Of a stretch of 47,794 nucleotides of DNA, positions 34,026 to 44,982 are shown in pieces (position 1 is the stretch's first letter; the number at the start of each line of letters is the position of its first letter). The notes under the pieces were generated by a model. The model was given only the letters and a program-made list of their open reading frames with translations. It did no database searches and was not told the DNA's origin. The position numbers and the translations under genes were made by a program. Source of the DNA: an uncultured bacterium (GTDB lineage: Bacteria; Pseudomonadota; Gammaproteobacteria; Burkholderiales; Burkholderiaceae_E); the NCBI GenBank assembly GCA_903907905.1, contig CAIVPX010000016.1, forward strand, positions 1 to 47,794. Reading direction: 5' to 3'.

Positions 34026-34933
34026 GGTGCCTTGGATTTGCCGGCACGTGAGCGCGGCGGCGTCTCGGCCTGCGCCTTGGGCGGCTCGAAAGTCGGCGCC
34101 GAGGCGGTCGGCTCGAGCAGCACCAGCAGCATGCGCGAGCGCTCGACCGCGGCCGCCGGATCAACCCGCGCGACGGTGAAGGACGCCCCGCTGCGGCGCA
34201 CCTCGGCGATACGCCCCACGGGCAAGCCTGCCGGAAACACGCCATCGAGGCCGGAGGTGAACAGTTCATCGCCCTCGCGCACATCCGCGCTGGCGGGCAG
34301 ATAGCGCAGCTCGAGCAGGCCCGAGCGGCCCGCGCCATAGGCCACCGCCCGAACACCGTTGCGCCGCAATTCAACTGGCAGCGTCGAGTTGCGATCGGTG
34401 AGCAGGGTCACCTCGGCCGACAGAGGCAACACGCGCGACACCTGACCCAGCACGCCGCCGGCATCGAGTACCGGCTGGCCTGCTGACAGGCCGTGCTGCT
34501 GGCCGCGATCGACCACGAGCTTGCGCGTGAAGGGGTCGCTGGTCTCGTACAGCACCTCGGCGACTGTCGAGCGAAACGAATTGCGCTCACGCATGCTGAG
34601 CAACTGGCGCAGTCGCGCGTTTTCAGCCGCCAGGTACTCCGCCTGCTGCAGGGTCCGGGCATTGGCCGCCTCGGCCCGATGCAGCGCCGAATTGTCTTCG
34701 CGCAGCGACGAGACACCACCCAGATAGTCGGACAGGGCCGCCCCGGCGTCACGCGGCGCAAGCAGCAAGCGTTGCACCGGGTAAAGACCGGAGCCGATCA
34801 CCTGGCGCACCCTGTCCAGGGCCCGGTAACGGGAATCGAACACGAGCAAGAGGACGGCCAGCGCCGCAAACAGCACCAGCCGCATGTCGGCCGACAGACC
34901 CTGCCGGAAAAATGGCGGAGGCGATCGGTCCAT
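34022..34933 (-). CDS. mreC: Rod-shape-determining protein MreC
   Basis: A 303-residue protein with one N-terminal membrane segment (about residues 18-31), a coiled-coil region (residues 75-115) and the MreC beta-domain with VDRGQQHGLSAGQPVLD and LTDRNSTLPV segments. It bridges PBP2 and the elongasome in the periplasm. The C-terminal 40 residues are a Pro/Glu/Lys-rich tail of low complexity. It starts 65 bases after mreB. Length agrees with betaproteobacterial MreC proteins. Confidence 0.95.
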   Translation of the reverse strand: MDRSPPPFFRQGLSADMRLVLFAALAVLLLVFDSRYRALDRVRQVIGSGLYPVQRLLLAPRDAGAALSDYLGGVSSLREDNSALHRAEAANARTLQQAEYLAAENARLRQLLSMRERNSFRSTVAEVLYETSDPFTRKLVVDRGQQHGLSAGQPVLDAGGVLGQVSRVLPLSAEVTLLTDRNSTLPVELRRNGVRAVAYGAGRSGLLELRYLPASADVREGDELFTSGLDGVFPAGLPVGRIAEVRRSGASFTVARVDPAAAVERSRMLLVLLEPTASAPTFEPPKAQAETPPRSRAGKSKAP

Positions 34934-34998
34934 GGCTCAACCGTGTGGGAGGGTGATCTGCGCGGACATCCGACCGTGGCGCGGCCCGCGCGCAGCGG

Positions 34999-36153
<1,155 letters not shown>

Positions 36154-36161
36154 TCATACCG

Positions 36162-36167
36162 TATAAT
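36162..36167 (+). promoter_or_regulatory. Consensus -10 element upstream of gatC
   Basis: TATAAT, a perfect -10 hexamer, lies in the mreB-gatC intergenic region, with transcription expected near 36174 and a leader of about 115 bases before gatC. No good -35 hexamer is visible at 17 bases. The rest of this 246-base region shows no clear gene. An mreB promoter must also lie here but I cannot place it. Confidence 0.45.
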
Positions 36168-36288
36168 CAACAGGTTCCGAGCGTGCCCGCCGCTTCAACG
36201 TGGCGACGCCCCGAGGGCCGGGAGGCCTCACGCCCCGACCCGGCTCGCGTCGACCCTTCTCCGCTGCTCAACACCCCAATATCCTCGC

Positions 36289-36576
36289 ATGTCGCTCTCC
36301 GCCCAAGACGTCCGGCGCATCGCCACGCTGGCCCGCATCGAACTCGACGACTCGCAAGCTGCGGCGCTGCTCGACGACCTCAACGCGGTGTTCGGTCTGA
36401 TCGAACAACTCCAGTCGGTCGACACCACAGGGGTCGAACCCATGACCCACGCGCAGGACATGACGCTTCGCTTGCGCACCGACCAGGTCACCGAATCCGA
36501 CGAGCGCGAGCGCATGCAGGCGCAGGCGCCGCGCGTCGAATCGGGCCTCTACCTCGTTCCGCGGGTAATCGAGTGA
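36289..36576 (+). CDS. gatC: Aspartyl/glutamyl-tRNA amidotransferase subunit C
   Basis: A 95-residue GatC. The family start [18 protein letters not shown] and the central [10 protein letters not shown]...M.H...LR.D segment are clear, as is the C-terminal VPRVIE. GatC stabilises the GatA-GatB complex that amidates misacylated Glu-tRNA(Gln) or Asp-tRNA(Asn). It opens the operon, and its last bases overlap GTG of gatA in GTGA. Confidence 0.95.
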   Translation: MSLSAQDVRRIATLARIELDDSQAAALLDDLNAVFGLIEQLQSVDTTGVEPMTHAQDMTLRLRTDQVTESDERERMQAQAPRVESGLYLVPRVIE

Positions 36577-38048
36577 GCCAGGCCGCGTCCGCTGACCCCC
36601 GCCTGTTGTCGGTTCACGACATGGCGGCGGCGCTTGCCCGCGGCGAACTCAGCGCCGTTGAGCTGGCCGGACATTTCCTGTCACGCATCGAACGCAGCCC
36701 ACTCAACGCCTTCATCGATGTGCAGCCCGAGCTCACGCTCGAGCAGGCGCGTGCCGCCGACGCCCGGCTCGCGCGCGGCGAGCGCGGACCGCTCCTGGGG
36801 GTACCCCTCGCGCACAAGGACATCTTCGTCACCCGCGGCTGGCGCTCCACCGCCGGCTCGAACATGCTGGCCGACTACGTCAGCCCCTACGATGCCACCG
36901 TGGTGACGCAGCTCGCGCAAGCCGGTGCGGTGTGCCTGGGCAAAACCAATTGCGATGAGTTTGCGATGGGGGGGGCCAACGAGAACTCCTTCTTCGGGCC
37001 CACCCGCAATCCCTGGGATGCACGGGCGATCCCGGGCGGCTCCTCGGGCGGGTCAGCGGCGGCCGTCGCCGCCGACCTGACCCCGATCGCCACCGGTACC
37101 GACACCGGCGGCTCGGTCCGACAACCCGCGGCCATGTGCGGCATCACCGGGATCAAACCCACCTACGGCCGGGTGTCGCGCTACGGCATGATCGCCTTTG
37201 CCTCCAGCCTCGACCAGGGCGGCGCCATGGGTCGCAGCGTGCGCGACTGCGCAACGCTGCTCGGCGCCATGGCGGGCTTCGATCCGCGCGATGCCACCAG
37301 CCTCGAGCGGCCGGCTGAAGACTTCTCGCGCGATCTGGAGCGCCCGCTGGCCGGGCTGCGCATCGGCCTGCCGCGGGAGTTCTTCGGCGCGGGGCTTGCC
37401 GCCGACGTCCGCGCAGCCGTCGACGCGGCACTGGCCACCCTGCAATCGCTCGGCGCAGTGCTGGTCGAGGTGTCGCTGCCCAAGACCGAGCTGTCGATTC
37501 CCGCCTATTACGTCATTGCGCCAGCCGAGGCCTCCAGCAACCTCAGCCGCTTCGACGGGGTGCGCTACGGCCACCGGGCAAGCAAGCACGCAGACCTCGC
37601 CGACATGTACCGCAAGAGCCGCGCCGAGGGCTTTGGCGCCGAGGTCAAGCGGCGCATTCTCATCGGCACCTACGTGCTGTCTCACGGCTACTACGACGCT
37701 TACTACCTGCAGGCGCAAAAGCTGCGCCGGTTGATCGCCGACGACTTCCGGGCCGCCTTCGAACAGGTCGACCTCATCGCCGGCCCGGTCTCGCCCACGG
37801 TGGCCTGGAACATCGGCGAGCAGGTCAACGACCCGGTGCGCAATTATCTGGCCGATGTCTACACGCTGCCGGCCTCGCTGGCGGGCCTACCCGGCCTGTC
37901 GCTGCCCGCGGGCTTCGGGCAGTCGGGCCGACCGGTGGGGCTGCAGTTGATCGGCAACTACTTCGAGGAGGCGCGCCTGCTCAATGTGGGCGACCGCTTC
38001 CAGCAGGTGACCGACTGGCACCTGCGGCGTCCGCCGGAGCCGCAGTGA
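36573..38048 (+). CDS. gatA: Aspartyl/glutamyl-tRNA amidotransferase subunit A
   Basis: A 491-residue amidase-signature protein that releases ammonia from glutamine for tRNA amidation. The Ser-cisSer-Lys triad is Lys82 (in HKD), Ser157 (in GGSSGGS) and Ser181 (in [10 protein letters not shown]). The start is GTG 36573, inferred from the GTGA overlap with gatC and from the family's N-terminal distance to the catalytic lysine. No ATG lies nearby. The C-terminal region has the [17 protein letters not shown] segment. Length agrees with GatA of about 485-490 residues. Confidence 0.95.
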   Translation: MSQAASADPRLLSVHDMAAALARGELSAVELAGHFLSRIERSPLNAFIDVQPELTLEQARAADARLARGERGPLLGVPLAHKDIFVTRGWRSTAGSNMLADYVSPYDATVVTQLAQAGAVCLGKTNCDEFAMGGANENSFFGPTRNPWDARAIPGGSSGGSAAAVAADLTPIATGTDTGGSVRQPAAMCGITGIKPTYGRVSRYGMIAFASSLDQGGAMGRSVRDCATLLGAMAGFDPRDATSLERPAEDFSRDLERPLAGLRIGLPREFFGAGLAADVRAAVDAALATLQSLGAVLVEVSLPKTELSIPAYYVIAPAEASSNLSRFDGVRYGHRASKHADLADMYRKSRAEGFGAEVKRRILIGTYVLSHGYYDAYYLQAQKLRRLIADDFRAAFEQVDLIAGPVSPTVAWNIGEQVNDPVRNYLADVYTLPASLAGLPGLSLPAGFGQSGRPVGLQLIGNYFEEARLLNVGDRFQQVTDWHLRRPPEPQ

Positions 38049-38506
38049 GCCCGCGGCCCGCGGCGCGGCGAGCCCGGCGGCTCGGTCTGTCGGTGCTTGC
38101 GCTCGGTGCGCTCGGGGGCTGCGCGCTGCCCGGTCTCACACCCATCGCCGATCGCCCCATCAGCCTCGACGGGCGCTGTGAGCAGCGCGATGTCGAAAAT
38201 TTTCGCGAGCGCGCCCGCCTGCGGCTCGTCGACAGCTCGGTACGCGAACTGTCCTGGGAGCTCTGGGTCGGACAACGCGGCAGCTGCCGGTTCGAGCACG
38301 CCGATTTCCGTCAGACCCAGGCCCTCCCCCACGTCGAGCTGCTGGCGCGCGACGGCAGCGGCTGCAAGCTCATGGTCTGGCGCGACCAACGCCGCATCAC
38401 GCTGGCGCACGCAAGCTGCGAATCGCGTTGCACCCCTGGCATCTACGAAGACGCCTGGCCGGTGATGTTCGATCTGGCCTCGGGCGGCTGCGCCGCCAAC
38501 CCCTGA
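38045..38506 (+). CDS. Predicted lipoprotein inserted between gatA and gatB
   Basis: A 153-residue protein starting at GTG 38045, in a GTGA overlap with the gatA stop. After an arginine-rich n-region comes a hydrophobic stretch and a lipobox-like LGGC (cysteine at about residue 25), so it is predicted to be a secreted lipoprotein. The mature domain has seven further cysteines and many arginines and tryptophans. I do not recognise a family. GatC, GatA and GatB are cytosolic, so an exported protein coupled to gatA is unexpected. Confidence 0.75.
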   Translation: MSPRPAARRARRLGLSVLALGALGGCALPGLTPIADRPISLDGRCEQRDVENFRERARLRLVDSSVRELSWELWVGQRGSCRFEHADFRQTQALPHVELLARDGSGCKLMVWRDQRRITLAHASCESRCTPGIYEDAWPVMFDLASGGCAANP

Positions 38507-38522
38507 CGGAAAGCCCCCGCAG

Positions 38523-40052
38523 ATGAGCGAAACCCGCACAAGCGCCGCCCCGGCCGCCGCCGCGATCGTGCGACGCGCCGGCCGCGACTGGGAAGTGGTG
38601 ATCGGCCTGGAAACCCATGTCCAGCTTGCCACGGCCTCCAAGATGTTCTCGGGCGCATCGACCGCCTTCGGTGCTGAGCCCAATACCCAGGCCTGCGCAG
38701 TCGATCTGGCGCTGCCCGGCGTGCTGCCAGTCGCCAACCGTGCCGCAGTCGAGTGCGCCATCCGGTTCGGTCTGGCCGTGGGCGCCGACATCGCCCCGCG
38801 TTCGGTGTTCGCCAGAAAAAACTACTTCTACCCCGACCTGCCCAAGGGCTATCAGATCAGCCAGTACGAGATCCCGGTGGTGGCCGGGGGCGGGCTTGCC
38901 ATCGCCTGGGAGGAGTCCGGCGAGGGCGTCGAGCGCTTCGTGCGGCTCACTCGCGCCCATCTCGAGGAAGACGCGGGCAAATCGCTGCACGAAGACTTCC
39001 ATGGCTTCACCGGCATCGACCTCAACCGCTCGGGCACGCCGCTGCTCGAAATCGTCACCGAGCCCGACATGCGCTCGGCGCGCGAGGCGGTGGCCTACGC
39101 GCGAACGCTGCACGCGCTGGTGGTATGGCTGGGCATCTGCGACGGCAACATGCAGGAAGGCTCCTTTCGCTGTGATGCCAACGTGTCGGTGCGCCTGCAG
39201 GGCGAGGCGCGTCTGGGCACGCGCTGCGAGATCAAGAACCTCAATTCGTTTCGCTTTCTCGAGCGTGCAATCGACTTCGAGGTGCGGCGGCAGATCGACC
39301 TGATCGATGAGGGCGGCTCGGTGGTGCAGGAAACCCGCCTCTACGATCCCGACCTCGACGAAACCCGATCGATGCGCAGCAAGGAAGACGCGCACGACTA
39401 CCGCTACTTCCCCGACCCGGATCTGCCCCCTCTGGTCATCACGCCAGGCTGGGTCGACGCGGTTCGGGCCGGCCTGCCCGAACTGCCCCAGGCCCGCCGC
39501 GATCGCTATATAAGCGAGTACTCGCTTTCAAGCTACGACGCCAACACGCTCACGGCCAGTCGCGGCTCGGCCGATTACTTTGAAGCGGTACTGGCTGCGC
39601 TGGGGCCCTCGGCAGGCGCAGCCAGCGCCAAGGCCACCGCCAACTGGGTGATGGTCGACCTCGCCGCAGCACTCAATCGCGAGGCCATCACCATCGAGGC
39701 CAGCCCGGTCCCGGCGGCGCAGCTCGCGACCCTTATCCGGCGCATCGAAGACGGTACCATTTCTGGCAAGATCGCCCGCGAACTGTTTGCCAGCCTGTGG
39801 TCTGAGCCCCAGGCCGGCGCCGACGCGCCCGACCGGCTGATCGAATCACGGGGGCTGCGCCAGATCAGCGATAGCGGCGCCCTCGAAAAGATCATCGATG
39901 ATGTGCTCGCGGCCCACCCCAAATCGGTCGAAGAATTCCGGTCCGGCAAGGACAAGGCCTTCAATGCCCTGGTCGGTCAGGTGATGAAGGCCAGCCGCGG
40001 CAAGGCCAACCCGCAGCAGGTCAACGACCTTCTGCGCGCTCGGCTCGCCTGA
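38523..40052 (+). CDS. gatB: Aspartyl/glutamyl-tRNA amidotransferase subunit B
   Basis: A 509-residue tRNA-binding kinase subunit that phosphorylates the misacylated residue and completes amidation. The family start [13 protein letters not shown] follows about 22 variable residues. Next are the [16 protein letters not shown] catalytic region, the [13 protein letters not shown]-like segment (here [12 protein letters not shown]) and [10 protein letters not shown]. The C-terminal YqeY-like domain begins around residue 360 and ends with [13 protein letters not shown] weak AAAGCCCC region precedes the ATG. It completes the gat operon. Confidence 0.95.
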   Translation: MSETRTSAAPAAAAIVRRAGRDWEVVIGLETHVQLATASKMFSGASTAFGAEPNTQACAVDLALPGVLPVANRAAVECAIRFGLAVGADIAPRSVFARKNYFYPDLPKGYQISQYEIPVVAGGGLAIAWEESGEGVERFVRLTRAHLEEDAGKSLHEDFHGFTGIDLNRSGTPLLEIVTEPDMRSAREAVAYARTLHALVVWLGICDGNMQEGSFRCDANVSVRLQGEARLGTRCEIKNLNSFRFLERAIDFEVRRQIDLIDEGGSVVQETRLYDPDLDETRSMRSKEDAHDYRYFPDPDLPPLVITPGWVDAVRAGLPELPQARRDRYISEYSLSSYDANTLTASRGSADYFEAVLAALGPSAGAASAKATANWVMVDLAAALNREAITIEASPVPAAQLATLIRRIEDGTISGKIARELFASLWSEPQAGADAPDRLIESRGLRQISDSGALEKIIDDVLAAHPKSVEEFRSGKDKAFNALVGQVMKASRGKANPQQVNDLLRARLA

Positions 40053-40070
40053 GCCCGATCCGATCGGGCT
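40052..40070 (+). terminator. Possible weak terminator after gatB
   Basis: AGCCCGATC and GATCGGGCT flank a single C and overlap the last base of the gatB stop codon, giving a hairpin of about seven pairs with a five-base loop. No T-run follows, so intrinsic termination is doubtful. Confidence 0.3.
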
Positions 40071-40185
40071 GCGCACGGGCTCGCCACGTCCGCCTGGTTG
40101 TCCGCCGGGCTTCGCCGCAATCGCGTCCCAGCGCGGCCCGACTCACCGCAGCGCCGCACTTCAGCCCTTCACCGCAGGCGTTGGC

Positions 40186-40581
40186 TCAGTCGCTGTAGCG
40201 CTCGTCCACCGCCACCCGGGTGCCCGCCGCCAGCCGGTTGAGCTGGTTGGCCAGCCCCACCACGGCCAGCAACTCCGTGAACTGCGCATCACTCATGCCC
40301 TTGGCCCGCGCCGCCGCCGTGTGGGTCCGGATGCAGTACTCGCAGTCATTGGTGATCGAAGCGGCCAGATAGACCAGCTCCTTGGTGAGCGGGTCGAGCG
40401 CCCCCGGCCCCATGGTTGCGCGCGTCTGCTCCCAGGTGCGGCGCAGCAGCGCCGGGTCATTGGCCAGCACCCGCCAGATATCGTTGACGTAGTCCGAGCC
40501 GCGCGCCGCGCGGATCTCATCGAACACCGCGCGCGCGTCGGGTGAGAGCTGTGCGTCCTCGAGTCGGGGCAATAGCGCCAT
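40186..40581 (-). CDS. Carboxymuconolactone decarboxylase/AhpD-like protein
   Basis: A 131-residue all-helical protein of the CMD/AhpD family. It has the peroxidase-like CxxC...H motif CEYCIRTH (about residues 81-88) that in AhpD supports alkyl hydroperoxide reductase. There is no gamma-carboxymuconolactone decarboxylase signature, so peroxide defence is more likely than catabolism. No ahpC is near. It starts at ATG 40581, 82 bases downstream of the pyrE stop on the same strand. Confidence 0.9.
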   Translation of the reverse strand: MALLPRLEDAQLSPDARAVFDEIRAARGSDYVNDIWRVLANDPALLRRTWEQTRATMGPGALDPLTKELVYLAASITNDCEYCIRTHTAAARAKGMSDAQFTELLAVVGLANQLNRLAAGTRVAVDERYSD

Positions 40582-40662
40582 GTCGGTCGTCTCCGTGTGA
40601 GTCGGGCGTGAATGAGGGCGGTGGCCGGTTAGAACCGGGCGGCAGCGACGCGAACGAGCGCT

Positions 40663-41346
40663 TCAGCGCGCCGGCGCCTCGCCGTAGCGCCCGCGATAGG
40701 CGGCCACCCGATCGCGATGCGGCGCATCCTCGGCGCCCGCCACGGACAGATAGGCCAGCAGGTCGTCAAGACTGGCAATCGCGATCACGGGAATGCCATA
40801 GCGCTGGGCCACCTCCTGGCTGGCCGAGCGTTCGCCGATGCGTTCGGCATCGCCCGAGCGCTCCTGGCGGTCGAGCGCGATGATGACCGCCACCGGCTCG
40901 GCGCCGTGCGCGCGGATGAGCTCGACCGATTCGCGCACTGAGGTGCCCGCGCTGATCACGTCATCGACAATGACCACCCGGCCGGCCAGGGGCGCGCCGA
41001 TCAGCGTGCCGCCTTCGCCATGATCCTTGGCTTCCTTGCGGTTGAAGGCAAACGACACATTCCGGCCGCCTCGGGCCAGCGCCACCGCCGTCGCCGAAGC
41101 CAGGGTGATGCCCTTGTAGGCCGGCCCGAAGAGCATGTCGAACGCGATTTGGCCCTCGCGCTCGGCCGCGATCAGCGTCTGCGCATAAAACTCGGCCAGT
41201 TGCCCGAGCAGGGCGCCGTCGCTGAAGAGCCCCGCATTGAAGAAGTAGGGCGAAAGCCGGCCCGCCTTGGTGCGGAACTCGCCAAAGCGCAGGATGCCGG
41301 CCTGCACCGAGAAGCGGATAAACTGCGCGCGCAGATCACTGGTCAA
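40663..41346 (-). CDS. pyrE: Orotate phosphoribosyltransferase
   Basis: A 227-residue type I phosphoribosyltransferase of pyrimidine synthesis, which converts orotate and PRPP to orotidine 5'-phosphate. It has [20 protein letters not shown], the FGPAYKGI segment, and the PRPP-binding [16 protein letters not shown]. The start is TTG 41346, because GAGGG stands seven bases before it and no ATG lies nearer. A GTG 33 bases upstream is the only alternative, almost touching the divergent exonuclease gene. The C-terminal 20 residues extend beyond E. coli PyrE. Confidence 0.93.
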   Translation of the reverse strand: MTSDLRAQFIRFSVQAGILRFGEFRTKAGRLSPYFFNAGLFSDGALLGQLAEFYAQTLIAAEREGQIAFDMLFGPAYKGITLASATAVALARGGRNVSFAFNRKEAKDHGEGGTLIGAPLAGRVVIVDDVISAGTSVRESVELIRAHGAEPVAVIIALDRQERSGDAERIGERSASQEVAQRYGIPVIAIASLDDLLAYLSVAGAEDAPHRDRVAAYRGRYGEAPAR

Positions 41347-41380
41347 TTGGAAGCCCTCACTCGATACCAGGAAAGACACG

Positions 41381-42166
41381 ATGATACGGGTGCTCACCCT
41401 CAATCTGAACGGAATCCGCTCGGCCACCCGCAAGGGCTGGGTCGAATGGCTCGCCGCGCAGCAGGCCGACGTGGTGTGCGTGCAGGAACTCAAGGCGCAG
41501 CGCGATGACCTCGATGCCGACCTGATCGCGCCGGCTGGTCTCACCGGCCACTTTCACTTCGCGCAGAAAAAGGGCTACAGCGGCGTCGGCCTCTTCAGCC
41601 CCCACATACCGCTCGCGGTGCGCACGGGCTTTGGCGATCCGGAGTTCGATGCCGAGGGACGCTACATAGAGGCCGACTTCGGCACCTGGACCGCGGTGTC
41701 GGTCTATCTGCCCTCGGGCTCGAGCTCGGACGAACGCCAGCAGGCCAAATTCCGCTTTCTCGAGGTCTTCAAACCCCATCTGGCGACGCTGCGCGCAAGC
41801 GGGCGCGAGGTGATCGTATGCGGCGATCTCAATATCGCGCATCGCGAAATCGACCTGCGCAACTGGCGATCCAACCAGAAGAACTCCGGGTTCCTGCCCG
41901 AGGAGCGGCAGTGGATGAGCGCAGTGCTCGATGAGCTCGACTGGGTCGACGCCTACCGGCGTCTGCACCCCGAGGCCAGCGACGACTGCTACACCTGGTG
42001 GAGCAACCGCGGCCAGGCCTGGGCCAAGAACGTCGGCTGGCGACTCGACTACCAGCTGTGCACACCCGGCATCGGCGCCAGCGCCCGGGCCGCCGCGGTC
42101 TACAAGGCCCAGCGCTTCAGCGACCACGCGCCACTCACCATCGATTACGACTGGCCCAGGCGCTGA
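41381..42166 (+). CDS. xthA: Exodeoxyribonuclease III family AP endonuclease
   Basis: A 261-residue exonuclease/endonuclease/phosphatase-fold enzyme that nicks DNA at abasic sites and trims 3' ends in base excision repair. The metal-binding [17 protein letters not shown] and [12 protein letters not shown] motifs, the [21 protein letters not shown] segment and the terminal [11 protein letters not shown] are intact. AGGAAAG precedes the ATG at 41381. The pair with the divergent pyrE leaves only 34 bases between starts. Uracil-DNA glycosylase at 28663 would supply abasic-site substrates, but is not linked. Confidence 0.95.
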   Translation: MIRVLTLNLNGIRSATRKGWVEWLAAQQADVVCVQELKAQRDDLDADLIAPAGLTGHFHFAQKKGYSGVGLFSPHIPLAVRTGFGDPEFDAEGRYIEADFGTWTAVSVYLPSGSSSDERQQAKFRFLEVFKPHLATLRASGREVIVCGDLNIAHREIDLRNWRSNQKNSGFLPEERQWMSAVLDELDWVDAYRRLHPEASDDCYTWWSNRGQAWAKNVGWRLDYQLCTPGIGASARAAAVYKAQRFSDHAPLTIDYDWPRR

Positions 42167-42287
42167 GCGCGCGCCGGGCGACCGCGCAAGATCCGCCTGC
42201 GACGGTTCAGTCGTTTCCCCTCACCGAGCCTGTGATGGCCTCAGGGCCGGCGCGACGCAACGAACTGCCGCCCGCAGCCCCGTCTCG

Positions 42288-43241
42288 CTAGCGAACGGGC
42301 GTCTGCACCTGCGCCCGCGGGGGCAGCTGATCGAGCGGCAGCCCCTGGCGGCGCGCATACAGTGGCAGCACCTGCTTCAGGTGGGCGCGGATCTCTTCGA
42401 TTCGCCGGTCATGCGAGGGATGGGTGGACAGCCACTCCGGCGGGCTCGAGGCCGGGCGGGCGGCGTTACCCGAGCCGCCCGAACCCGCGGTGGCTGCCGC
42501 CATCTTCTTCCAGAGCGACACGGCCGCGCGCGGGTCGTAGCCGGCACGTGCCGCCAGATCCATGCCGGCAAGATCGGCCTCGGTTTCGTCCTCGCGCCCG
42601 TATTTCAGCAGCGTGAGCTTGGCGGCACCCGAGGCCAGATGGCCGCCGAGGTCGCCGAAACCGAGAAGGTGAGAGGCAATCGACGCCCCGACCGTGACCG
42701 CCTGCGCCGCACGCGCCTTGCCCACCCGTTCGCGGCCATGCTCGAGCAAGGCATGGGCGATTTCGTGACCCATGACCATCGCCACCTCGTCGTCGTCGAG
42801 CTTGAGCGTGTCGAGAATGCCGGTGAAAAAGGCGATCTTGCCGCCGGGCATGCAAAAGGCGTTGATCTGCCGGGAGCCGATCAGGTTGACTTCCCAGCGC
42901 CACTGCGCCGAGCGCTCATTGAAGCGCGGCGCGTGCGCGATCAGCTCGCGCGCGATGCGGCGAAGCCGCTGCAACTGCGGATGATCGGCTGGCGCGAGCG
43001 CCTTCTTCTCAGAGGCCTCGCGCTTGAGGGCCTCGTACTGCTTGGCCGCGTCCTTTTCGACCTGCTCGGCCGAGGCCAGCGCCAGCGCCCGGCTGCGCTC
43101 GCCGATCTTGACCCCGTCATCGGCCTGCGCGGCAGGCTTGGTGTCAGCCCGGGGCATCGCGGGCAGGCCAATCCCTGCCGCCAATGCCAATGCGGCGAGC
43201 ACGGCGAACAGCCTGGACCTACCCGAACACCCGACCTTCAT
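42288..43241 (-). CDS. M48-family periplasmic metallopeptidase
   Basis: A 317-residue zinc protease with the active-site HEIAHALLEH motif (about residues 178-187) and the downstream EDETEADLAG (zinc-ligand Glu). An N-terminal hydrophobic stretch (about residues 10-26) is a likely signal peptide with cleavage near PRA, so it acts in the periplasm. Length and arrangement match the BepA/YcaL/LoiP group of outer-membrane quality-control proteases. ATG 43241 begins the signal peptide. Its end and the xthA end converge, with 121 bases between that show only minor repeats. Confidence 0.92.
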   Translation of the reverse strand: MKVGCSGRSRLFAVLAALALAAGIGLPAMPRADTKPAAQADDGVKIGERSRALALASAEQVEKDAAKQYEALKREASEKKALAPADHPQLQRLRRIARELIAHAPRFNERSAQWRWEVNLIGSRQINAFCMPGGKIAFFTGILDTLKLDDDEVAMVMGHEIAHALLEHGRERVGKARAAQAVTVGASIASHLLGFGDLGGHLASGAAKLTLLKYGREDETEADLAGMDLAARAGYDPRAAVSLWKKMAAATAGSGGSGNAARPASSPPEWLSTHPSHDRRIEEIRAHLKQVLPLYARRQGLPLDQLPPRAQVQTPVR

Positions 43242-43265
43242 GGAAACGCGACCCCCGTGCCAGCC

Positions 43266-43285
43266 CCCCAACCCGCCAGTTGGGG
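43266..43285. other. Inverted repeat in the M48 protease-ampG spacer
   Basis: CCCCAAC and GTTGGGG flank a six-base loop at 43266-43272 and 43279-43285 in the 139-base divergent spacer. It could be an operator for either gene, or a leader hairpin for the M48 protease. Confidence 0.35.
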
Positions 43286-43380
43286 ACGCGGATAAGCATA
43301 GCAAGCCCCGCCGGCCCGAGCATCCCACTGGCGCACCGCCCGCCCCGAGGGCTCGTCGCGCCGGCTACACTGCCGGCATC

Positions 43381-44820
43381 GTGCCGAGCCCTGAACCCCA
43401 CCGCCCCTTGAACAAGCCCAGCGCCTACCTGCAGGTCTTTGCCAGCCGGCGTATCGCCGCCATGCTGCTGCTGGGTTTTGCGAGCGGCCTGCCGCTGGCG
43501 CTGTCCTCGGGCACCCTGCAGGCCTGGCTCACGGTCGAGGGGCTCGATCTGTCCACGATCGGCTTTTTCGCACTGGCGGGCCTGCCCTACACCTTCAAGT
43601 TCGTCTGGGCGCCGCTGGCCGACCGCTTCGAGCCGCCCGCGGCGGGCCGTCGCCGAGGCTGGCTGCTGATCACCCAGGCGGGACTCGCCCTGACCTGTTT
43701 CGTCATGGCCGAGCTCAACCCGTCGGACTCGATCGGCCTGGTGGCGGCCTGCGCGCTCGCGATGGCCTTCCTCTCCGCCTCGCAGGACATCGTCTTCGAT
43801 GCCTATCGGACCGATCTGCTCGATGACCATGAACGCGGCGCCGGGGCCGCGGTGTCGGTGCTGGGTTACCGGCTAGCCATGCTGGTCTCGGGGGGGCTCG
43901 CGCTGGTGCTGGCCGATACGCTGCTGGGCTGGCCCGGCATGTACCGGCTGATGGGCGGGCTCTTCGCCCTGCTCGCCTGCGTCACGCTGTGGACGCCCCG
44001 GGCCCCGCAGGCCGACGCGGTGCGAAGCGAGGTCAGGCGCGAACTGCTGGGCTTTGCCGCCATGCTGGCGGCCGGTATCGGCGGCTGGCTGCTGTGGCGG
44101 TTGCTGCCCTGGCAGGCGCTCGCGCTCGACCGGCTGGCGCAGTTGCTGGTCGACACCCTGGGCGTGCTGATCGCCTTCGTGGTGGCCATCCTCGCAGCCC
44201 GACGGGTTGGCTTTCCCTCCTTCGTCGAGCCCTGGGATGCATTTTTCCAGCGTGACCGGGCGCTGGCACTGCTCGCGCTCATCGTGCTCTACAAGCTGGG
44301 CGATGCCTTTGCGGGGGCCCTGTCAACGACCTTTCTCATCCGCGGCATCGGCTTTTCGGCGGCCGAGGTCGGCGCGGTCAACAAGCTGCTGGGCCTGGTG
44401 GCCACCGTCGCAGGCGTTCTGGCGGGCGGCGCCTGGCTCGCGCGGCGCCCCCTGTACGAGTCGCTGATGGTGTTCGGTGTGCTGCAGGCGCTGTCCAATC
44501 TGGGCTACTGGCTGCTCTCGGTGCTCCCCAAGAGCACGGTCCTGATGGCCGCAGCGGTCGGCATCGAAAACATCTGCGGCGGGCTGGGCACGGCAGCGTT
44601 CGTGGCCTTTCTGATGGCGCTCACCGACCGGCGCTTTTCCGCCGCGCAGTATGCGCTGCTGTCGGCCCTCGCCGCAGTGGGCCGCATTTACGTCGGTCCC
44701 GTCTCGGGCATTCTGGTCGAGCGCCTCGGCTGGCCCCCGTTCTTTCTGCTGACCGTGCTGGCGGCCCTGCCGGGGCTGGTGCTGCTGCGCCGGCTGCGGC
44801 CGGCGATCGCGCGGCTCTGA
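43381..44820 (+). CDS. ampG: AmpG-like muropeptide MFS permease
   Basis: A protein of about 479 residues with 12-14 hydrophobic segments. The AmpG signature LLLGFASGLPLALSSGTLQAWL is near the N-terminus, followed by PYTFKFVWAPLADRF, SASQDIVFDAYRTDLL and a C-terminal half with the ENICGGLGTAAFVAF segment. In enterics AmpG imports GlcNAc-anhydroMurNAc peptides for recycling and beta-lactamase induction. No ATG lies ahead of the first membrane segment. The GTG at 43381 or TTG at 43408 must be used, neither with a clear ribosome-binding site. A TACACT -10-like hexamer (43366-43371) would make the GTG nearly leaderless. Confidence 0.9.
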   Translation: MPSPEPHRPLNKPSAYLQVFASRRIAAMLLLGFASGLPLALSSGTLQAWLTVEGLDLSTIGFFALAGLPYTFKFVWAPLADRFEPPAAGRRRGWLLITQAGLALTCFVMAELNPSDSIGLVAACALAMAFLSASQDIVFDAYRTDLLDDHERGAGAAVSVLGYRLAMLVSGGLALVLADTLLGWPGMYRLMGGLFALLACVTLWTPRAPQADAVRSEVRRELLGFAAMLAAGIGGWLLWRLLPWQALALDRLAQLLVDTLGVLIAFVVAILAARRVGFPSFVEPWDAFFQRDRALALLALIVLYKLGDAFAGALSTTFLIRGIGFSAAEVGAVNKLLGLVATVAGVLAGGAWLARRPLYESLMVFGVLQALSNLGYWLLSVLPKSTVLMAAAVGIENICGGLGTAAFVAFLMALTDRRFSAAQYALLSALAAVGRIYVGPVSGILVERLGWPPFFLLTVLAALPGLVLLRRLRPAIARL

Positions 44821-44866
44821 GCGCTGCGCGTGAGGCGCATCGGGAAACCCTCGGGCCGCCATCGGC

Positions 44867-44896
44867 TTGACACGGCCCGCGCAGGGCGCGTGTAAT
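44867..44896 (+). promoter_or_regulatory. Sigma-70 promoter of the pcaIJF operon
   Basis: TTGACA at 44867-44872, an 18-base spacer and TGTAAT at 44891-44896 form a near-consensus promoter, with transcription expected near 44903 and an 80-base leader before pcaI. It is the strongest promoter seen in the window. Confidence 0.75.
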
Positions 44897-44982
44897 CGCC
44901 CCCTCACCGCGCACGACCAGCCGGGCCGTCCCGGCCTGCTGGCGCGCGCACCGGACGACGCGGTCGCAAAGACACCCCCCTC

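Noticed and set aside
40052-40070. A strong intrinsic terminator after gatB
   Set aside because: The stem has a short loop and no T-run follows, so it is kept only as a weak candidate.
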